From an uncultured Alphaproteobacteria bacterium (GTDB taxonomy: Bacteria > Pseudomonadota > Alphaproteobacteria > Micropepsales > Micropepsaceae), in contig CAIOYY010000031.1 of NCBI GenBank assembly GCA_903862715.1, forward strand, positions 1 through 37,615: a stretch of DNA of 37,615 nucleotides. The letters are read 5' to 3'. Each line of letters starts with the position of its first letter. Position 1 is the first letter of the stretch. Below, in pieces: positions 32,636 to 37,615 of this stretch. Under the pieces are notes generated by a model. The model saw only the letters and a program-made list of their open reading frames with translations, had not been told where the DNA came from and made no database searches. The translations under genes were made by a program, and so were the position numbers.

Positions 32636-33208
32636 ATGGAAGCTTTTCTTGTTTCTACCGGCGTCGTCGCGCTTGCCGAGATCGGCGACAAGACGCAATT
32701 GCTGGCGCTTGTTCTGGCGGCACGCTTTCGCGCGCCGCTGGCGATAGTGCTCGGCATCCTCGTCGCGACGCTGGCCAATCACGCTCTCGCCGCGACTCTC
32801 GGCGTCTGGGTAGCAGCCTGGCTGACGCCCGATATTCTCGCCTGGGTCGTCGCGCTCTCATTCCTCGCGATGGCGGTGTGGACGCTGTTCGAGGACCGTC
32901 TCGATGGCGAACTGCCCGTGAAGGCGCAGGCCAGCGCTTTCGTTGCGACGCTGATCGCGTTCTTTCTGGTGGAGATCGGTGACAAGACACAGATCGCGAC
33001 CGTGGCATTGGCGGCGCGGTTTCAGGATCTGTTCTGGGTCACGGCGGGAACGACGATGGGAATGATGCTGGCGAATACGCCGGTCGTATTCTTCGGTGAC
33101 TGGATCACACGCAAACTGCCGCTGAAAACCATTCGGTTTGTTGCGGCGGCGCTATTTCTGGTTTTGGGGGTGTTCGCGCTGATCGCTGCGGCGTCAGGTC
33201 GTTTCTAA
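32636..33208 (+). CDS. UPF0016/TMEM165-family manganese transporter
   Basis: A 190-residue inner-membrane protein with about six helices. The family's two signature motifs are visible: EIGDKTQLLAL (residues 15-25) and EIGDKTQIATVAL (113-125), whose Glu/Asp/Lys/Thr residues bind the cation. Bacterial relatives export Mn2+. The ATG at 32636 gives the standard N-terminus directly before helix 1. A manganese riboswitch lies in its leader, giving the expected induction by excess Mn. Its 3' end overlaps the convergent rnd gene by 15 bases. Confidence 0.92.
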   Translation: MEAFLVSTGVVALAEIGDKTQLLALVLAARFRAPLAIVLGILVATLANHALAATLGVWVAAWLTPDILAWVVALSFLAMAVWTLFEDRLDGELPVKAQASAFVATLIAFFLVEIGDKTQIATVALAARFQDLFWVTAGTTMGMMLANTPVVFFGDWITRKLPLKTIRFVAAALFLVLGVFALIAAASGRF

Positions 33209-34411
33209 CGTCGTCTTGCGGCGCGGTGTTTTCTTTTCGCCGGCATGCGGATTTTCGATCACGGCAGCTTCGCCGTTGACCAGCGCGATGGCCAGGCGAC
33301 CGTCGCGCAAATCTCGCGCGTCATTGCCGAAGACTTCCGCGCGCCAGCCCTGAAGCACCGCAAGGCCTTCGTCTTCACCCGCGGCAAGGCGTTCGATGTC
33401 TTCACTGTCGGCGATCAGACGAGCGGCGACGCCATATTCGCTGGCACGCAACCGTAACAGCGTCTTCAGAAGATCGAGCGCAGCCGCCGACGGTTCGCGG
33501 CCGCGTCTGCGGCCCTGCAACGGTATGACATGTTCGGAGAGCGTGGCTTCACGCGCTTCCGCAATGGCGGCGAAAAGGGACTTGCCCTGTTTACCGCCGG
33601 CGTAACCGGACGGCAGGCCGCGAATTTCGGCAAAGTCTTCGATCTTTGCCGGCGGATGGGCGGCGATTTCCATCAGTGCCTCATCCTTGAGGATGCGGTT
33701 GCGGGGTACGTCGCGAGTCTGCGCCTCACGCTCCCGCCACTCGGCGAGCGCCGCAGCAATGGTGAGGAGCCGCTTGTTGTTGGAACGGATTTTCAGACGC
33801 CGCCAGGCGACCGTGGGATCAAGGCGGTAGGTAGCGGGGTCTTTAAGAGTTGCCTCTTCTTCCTCGACCCAGCTCGCCCGCCCGCTCTTCTCGAGATCCT
33901 TGGCAAGATATTCGTAGATGACGCGCAAATAGGTGACGTCCGCCAACGCGTACTCGAGCTGGCGTTTAGACAGCGGACGACGGCTCCAGTCGGTGAAGCG
34001 TGCGGACTTGTCGACTTCCGCCTTGGCGATACGGCGCACCAGCGTTTCGTAAGAGGCGGCCTCGCCGAAGCCGCAGACCATCGCAGCGATCTGCGTGTCG
34101 AAGATCGGGTCCGGAATGGTGTCGGCCTGATGATGGAAAATTTCCACGTCCTGACGCGCGGCATGAAAAACCTTCATCACCTTTTTTGACGCGAGAAGTT
34201 TGTAGAATGGGGTGAGGTCAATGTCTTTCGCCAGCGGGTCGATGACGCCTTCGGCTTCCGCGCCGGCTGCCTGAATAAGACAGAGCTTCGGCCAATAGGT
34301 CTGGTCGCGCATGAACTCGGTATCGAGGGCGACGTAAGGTCCCTTCTCGAGTTCGGCGCAAAAAGCCACTAAAGATTCGGTGTCTGTCACAATTCTCATG
34401 ATCTCGGTCAT
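33194..34411 (-). CDS. rnd: Ribonuclease D
   Basis: A 405-residue 3'-5' exoribonuclease for tRNA maturation. The DEDDy catalytic residues are Asp30/Glu32 (ALDTEFMRD), Asp88 (HAARQDVEIF), and Tyr154/Asp158 (QLEYALADVTYL). An HRDC domain follows (about 205-285, LTIAAALAEWREREAQTRDVPRNRILKDEAL), and a second, divergent HRDC-like region and a basic tail finish the protein. The ATG at 34411 could instead be 34399; neither has a close ribosome site. It is divergent from aspS, as usual in this group. Confidence 0.93.
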   Translation of the reverse strand: MTEIMRIVTDTESLVAFCAELEKGPYVALDTEFMRDQTYWPKLCLIQAAGAEAEGVIDPLAKDIDLTPFYKLLASKKVMKVFHAARQDVEIFHHQADTIPDPIFDTQIAAMVCGFGEAASYETLVRRIAKAEVDKSARFTDWSRRPLSKRQLEYALADVTYLRVIYEYLAKDLEKSGRASWVEEEEATLKDPATYRLDPTVAWRRLKIRSNNKRLLTIAAALAEWREREAQTRDVPRNRILKDEALMEIAAHPPAKIEDFAEIRGLPSGYAGGKQGKSLFAAIAEAREATLSEHVIPLQGRRRGREPSAAALDLLKTLLRLRASEYGVAARLIADSEDIERLAAGEDEGLAVLQGWRAEVFGNDARDLRDGRLAIALVNGEAAVIENPHAGEKKTPRRKTTLETT

Positions 34412-34518
34412 AGCGGATTCGCGGTCTCCCTGTCCCCTTCGGTCGGGGCAAATTTGGCCTATGACACAAAAACTTACGCCGCTGAGGCGATTTACCGCCC
34501 GGCCCTAGGAACCGGGCC

Positions 34519-34547
34519 TTGACTTGAGACTAGGGGCTTTCCACAAA
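34519..34547 (+). promoter_or_regulatory. Candidate aspS promoter
   Basis: TTGACT with CACAAA after a 17-base spacer, 53 bases before the aspS start. The -35 element is good and the -10 element is poor. Confidence 0.3.
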
Positions 34548-34600
34548 CGCGCGCTTTCAGAAGGCCGCGCGAAGAAGGCCATTACGAGAAGGAACTGCCC

Positions 34601-36451
34601 ATGCACGCCTACCGGACCCATACTTGCGGGGCTCTGCGCAAAGCCGATGTCGGCAGCCGCGTCCGGCTTTCCGGCTGGGTAAACCGCCTGCGCGACCATG
34701 GCGGACTTCTTTTCATAGACTTACGGGATCATTACGGCATTACCCAGGTGGTTGTGGAACCCGATGCCGTATCTTTTGCCGAGGTCGCGAAGGTCCGCGC
34801 CGAATGGGTTGTGACAATTACGGGCCCGGTGGTCGCGCGCACCACGGAGACGGTCAACAAGGACCTGCCGACCGGAGAGATTGAAATCCGCATTGAGGAA
34901 TTTTCGGTGCAGGGACCCGCGGGCGAACTGCCGCTGCCCGTTTTTGGCGAACTCGAATACCCGGAGGAAACGCGTCTGCGTTACCGTTTTCTTGACTTGC
35001 GCCGCGAGAGCCTCCACCAGAACATCATCCTGCGCTCGAACGTCATTCAGTCCATTCGCAGGCGGATGGTCGATGCGGGCTTCATGGAATACCAGACGCC
35101 CATTCTGACGGCGTCGAGCCCGGAAGGCGCGCGGGACTTTCTGGTGCCGTCGCGGCTGCATCCCGGCAAGTTCTACGCGCTGCCGCAGGCGCCGCAGCAG
35201 TTCAAGCAGCTCATCATGGTCGCAGGCTTCGACCGCTATTTCCAGATCGCGCCCTGTTTTCGCGATGAAGACGCGCGCGCCGACCGCTCGCCGGGCGAGT
35301 TCTATCAGCTCGATGTCGAGATGAGCTTCGTCACGCAGGAAGATGTGTTCGAGGCGTTATCGCCGGTATTGCATGGCACCTTCACCGAATTCGCCAAGGG
35401 CCGCAGCGTCAGCCCGATGCAGCCTTTCACGCATGCGGATGGCACGGCCTATTACACCTTCCAGCAGATCACCTTCGCGGACGCGATCCGCAAATACGGT
35501 TCGGATAAGCCGGATTTGCGCAATCCGATCGAGATGCGCGACGCCTCGCACATCTTCCGGGGATCGGGGTTTAAAGTTTTCGCCGGCATGCTGGAGAAGG
35601 ATTCGAAGGCGGAGATCTGGGCGATTCCCGCACCGACGGGCGGCAACCGCGCCTTCTGCGACCGGATGAATGGGTGGGCACAGGGCGAAGGTCAGCCAGG
35701 CCTCGGTTACATTTTCTGGCGAAGCGAAAATGGCGTGCTCGAAGGGGCAGGGCCCGTCGCCAAGAACATCGGTCCCGAACGCACGGAGCAACTTCGTGTC
35801 GAGCTCGGCCTGAAAGAGGGCGATGCCGTGTTCTTCGTCGGCGGGCTGCCGAAGAAGTTCTATTCCTTTGCCGGTGCGGCGCGAACGCGTGTCGGCCGCG
35901 AACTGAATTTACGAAGCGATCCCTATTATGATTTCCACTTTTGCTGGATCATCGATTTTCCGATGTATGAGTGGAACGAGGAAGAGAAGCGGATCGACTT
36001 CTCCCACAACCCGTTCTCGATGCCGAATTATGGCCGCGACGAATTCCTCGCGCTCGACAAAAACGATGCCGATGAAATTCTCGGCATCACCGCCTTTCAG
36101 TACGACATCGTTTGTAATGGCGTGGAATTGTCGTCGGGCGCCATTCGCAACCATCGCCCGGACGTCATGCTGAAGGCGTTTGAAATCGCGGGCTATGCGC
36201 CGGAAGAAACTGAAGCGAAATTCTCTGGCATGTTGAACGCGTTCCGTTACGGCGCGCCGCCGCATGGCGGCACGGCGCCAGGCATCGACCGCATCGTGAT
36301 GCTGATTGCAGGTGTCGAGAATTTGCGGGAAGTGACGATGTTCCCGATGAACCAGAAGGCGGAAGATCTGATGATGAACGCGCCTTCGGAAGCAACGCCG
36401 AAGCAGCTGCGGGAATTGCATTTGAGGCTGGTACTGCCAGAGAAAGCGTAA
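34601..36451 (+). CDS. aspS: Aspartate-tRNA ligase, probably non-discriminating
   Basis: A 616-residue class II synthetase. The N-terminal OB anticodon-binding domain (about 1-110) includes [23 protein letters not shown]. The catalytic core has motif 2 [24 protein letters not shown] (about 219-242), the bacterial insertion (GAD) domain around 300-420, and motif 3 [16 protein letters not shown] (about 555-570). His33 in the RDHGG stretch corresponds to the His seen in non-discriminating bacterial AspRS, where discriminating enzymes such as E. coli have Leu. It would then also charge tRNA-Asn for amidation by GatCAB. AAGGA lies 8 bases before the ATG. Confidence 0.95.
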   Translation: MHAYRTHTCGALRKADVGSRVRLSGWVNRLRDHGGLLFIDLRDHYGITQVVVEPDAVSFAEVAKVRAEWVVTITGPVVARTTETVNKDLPTGEIEIRIEEFSVQGPAGELPLPVFGELEYPEETRLRYRFLDLRRESLHQNIILRSNVIQSIRRRMVDAGFMEYQTPILTASSPEGARDFLVPSRLHPGKFYALPQAPQQFKQLIMVAGFDRYFQIAPCFRDEDARADRSPGEFYQLDVEMSFVTQEDVFEALSPVLHGTFTEFAKGRSVSPMQPFTHADGTAYYTFQQITFADAIRKYGSDKPDLRNPIEMRDASHIFRGSGFKVFAGMLEKDSKAEIWAIPAPTGGNRAFCDRMNGWAQGEGQPGLGYIFWRSENGVLEGAGPVAKNIGPERTEQLRVELGLKEGDAVFFVGGLPKKFYSFAGAARTRVGRELNLRSDPYYDFHFCWIIDFPMYEWNEEEKRIDFSHNPFSMPNYGRDEFLALDKNDADEILGITAFQYDIVCNGVELSSGAIRNHRPDVMLKAFEIAGYAPEETEAKFSGMLNAFRYGAPPHGGTAPGIDRIVMLIAGVENLREVTMFPMNQKAEDLMMNAPSEATPKQLRELHLRLVLPEKA

Positions 36452-36538
36452 AGCGCAGTTAATGCCATTGGTCATCGTGGATTACGGAGCCGAGAAAGCT
36501 CGTCGGACATAGTCTGTCAATTTGTGGGGTATCTCCGC

Positions 36539-37357
36539 ATGGACGGAATGACAGCTCAAATCGTAGCCCTCGGAATTACAGGCAACTATTTTCTTCGTGG
36601 CGGGAATGTCGAGTCGGATTGGCTCAGATCGCCAGTGTTCGACTTCTGTAATTCAGTTGAGTTTTGGCTTCCCCCAACCGGCGAAGGAAATCACGGACAG
36701 CTCTCTGCTTCTGACGTCCTTACGTGGCTAAGCCAGGCGCGCACAGAAAATGTGGAGGGCTTTCGTTTGCATATGCTCTCTAATGTGCACTTGCGACGGG
36801 GTGAAGACAGAACAAACGCCGCCTTTGTCGGCGGTGGTAAACTGAGGCTGTTGGAAAGTGTTCGTAAACGCGCGAGTGATTTGTGGGAATCAGGCTGGGA
36901 GATCGGTGATCGACATCACCCCGAAGGTAGACTCTGGTTGGTGCGATATTGGCGCACTAATGAAAATTATGAACGCGCGCCAATGGAGCAGCCCGACATG
37001 TGGGAAACCAAGAAGTCCCTCAGGAGTGCGTTGCTCGCAGCTCTGAATTACGCGTGTAAGAATGATCTGCAGCCATTTACCGCTCAATTTCAAACCGCGG
37101 TCGATCTGCTTGATAAACCATCACCACTGGACGCATCTGGATATTTTTGTTCGTATAAATATCACGACTTATCCCTCGAAGCATGCCAGGTGCTTGCTGC
37201 GCTAGGGCCTGCATGGGTTTTCGGGGGAATGGGATCATGGAATGATCTTGGGCGTGATGGTGACGATGAATACGTCTCCATTTCACGCGCCCTTTACGAT
37301 GAGGTAACGCTTTCTGCTGCCGACGTCGTCAATAGCAGTTTCAACCTAGTCCTTTAG
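36539..37357 (+). CDS. Hypothetical protein, lower-GC, possibly acquired
   Basis: A 272-residue protein from the ATG at 36539 (GTG at 36524 and ATG at 36548 are alternatives; GGGG upstream is distant). It has no signal peptide or membrane segment, so it is probably cytoplasmic. It is Trp-rich, with DLWESGWEIGDRHHPEGRLW, a central helical part (LRSALLAALNYACKNDLQPF) and a conserved-looking C-terminal section (ACQVLAALGPAWVFGGMGSW, then DDEYVSISRALYDEV). I do not recognise the family. Base composition and codon use are less GC-biased than in flanking aspS and atpF, and it lies alone between them, suggesting horizontal acquisition. It ends 2 bases from the convergent atpF stop codon. Confidence 0.7.
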   Translation: MDGMTAQIVALGITGNYFLRGGNVESDWLRSPVFDFCNSVEFWLPPTGEGNHGQLSASDVLTWLSQARTENVEGFRLHMLSNVHLRRGEDRTNAAFVGGGKLRLLESVRKRASDLWESGWEIGDRHHPEGRLWLVRYWRTNENYERAPMEQPDMWETKKSLRSALLAALNYACKNDLQPFTAQFQTAVDLLDKPSPLDASGYFCSYKYHDLSLEACQVLAALGPAWVFGGMGSWNDLGRDGDDEYVSISRALYDEVTLSAADVVNSSFNLVL

Positions 37358-37359
37358 CT

Positions 37360-37615
37360 TTAATTCAGCTTGCTCGGAATTTCTCTGAGCGCCGTCTTGA
37401 TGAGGTCGGCGGAGCGGGCGTCGTTCATGCGCTCGGCAATAAGCTTCTCGGCGGCGGCAATTGCCACATCGGCGGCCATGGCGCGCACCTCGGCGATGGC
37501 CTGAGACTCGGCCTGCGCGATCTTCGCCTCGGCGACCTTTCCACGGCGTTCGATCTGCAATTCGAGAGCCTTCTGCGCTTCCGCGGTAAAACGCTGCGCT
37601 TCGGCCTTGGCTTCC
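37360..37615 (-). CDS. atpF: ATP synthase F0 subunit b, C-terminal part (runs off the window)
   Basis: The last 84 codons of a gene entering from beyond the right edge; the frame is open to 37615. The product is an Ala/Glu/Lys/Gln-rich coiled coil (EAKAEAQRF, VAEAKIAQAESQAIAEVRAM) ending ADVAIAAAEKLIAERM then ALREIPSKLN, typical of the peripheral-stalk subunit b (or b') of F-type ATP synthase. The membrane helix and true start lie outside the window. Which of the two alphaproteobacterial b-type subunits it is cannot be settled from this part. Confidence 0.82.
   Translation of the reverse strand, partial: EAKAEAQRFTAEAQKALELQIERRGKVAEAKIAQAESQAIAEVRAMAADVAIAAAEKLIAERMNDARSADLIKTALREIPSKLN

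Noticed and set aside
1-37615. tRNA, rRNA or CRISPR loci
   Set aside because: I looked for cloverleaf-type tails, rRNA-like stretches and regularly spaced repeats and saw none I could support.

Overview
The window is chromosomal DNA from a high-GC alphaproteobacterium. Evidence for this is the gene order (ECHDC3-like enoyl-CoA hydratase, CoA-binding protein, GST and metY divergent from rplM-rpsI-argC; erpA divergent from dgt; SPOR protein-nagZ-scpA-scpB; rnd divergent from aspS), a DUF2842 gene divergent from a type-2 ctaA, and an AspRS with a non-discriminating-type signature. I cannot name a genus. The order resembles Rhizobiales-like and related lineages, but argS is not found between dgt and the SPOR gene, and tatABC is not found after scpB.

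Region 1 (1-10.9 kb) is mostly envelope and export. It holds a 1669-residue autotransporter-like protein whose barrel is followed by a proline-rich linker and an OmpA-type peptidoglycan-binding domain, then a CNNM/CBS membrane protein and a small secreted protein. A minus-strand operon then encodes an exported caspase-like protease and an exported trypsin-like protease. The caspase frame is interrupted by one in-frame TAA inside what looks like the second copy of a duplicated C-terminal domain.

Region 2 (10.9-15.1 kb) is an uncharacterised cassette of exported proteins: a DUF6152 protein, two related secreted proteins, and a lipoprotein joining a carboxypeptidase-regulatory-like domain, a CxxCH haem site and a Vgb-like beta-propeller. 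A second DUF6152 gene lies at 25.4 kb.

Region 3 (15.1-36.5 kb) is mainly housekeeping: SH3 lipoprotein, DUF2842, haem a synthase, sulfur amino-acid metabolism, ribosomal proteins L13/S9, argC, threonine aldolase, Fe-S insertion, dNTPase, SPOR protein, NagZ, condensin partners ScpA/ScpB, an MFS transporter, a riboswitch-controlled UPF0016 manganese transporter, RNase D and AspRS. It is interrupted once, between argC and the threonine aldolase gene, by about 650 bp of different-looking DNA. That insert is bounded by a 78-bp direct repeat of the 3' end of argC and carries a frameshifted secreted-protein gene.

The window ends with an unrecognised, lower-GC gene and the 3' part of an ATP synthase b-subunit gene. 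I saw no tRNA, rRNA, CRISPR array, transposase or integrase.

The best leads for something undescribed are the interrupted caspase/trypsin operon, the argC 3'-end duplication with its cargo, and the DUF6152/cytochrome-propeller cassette.
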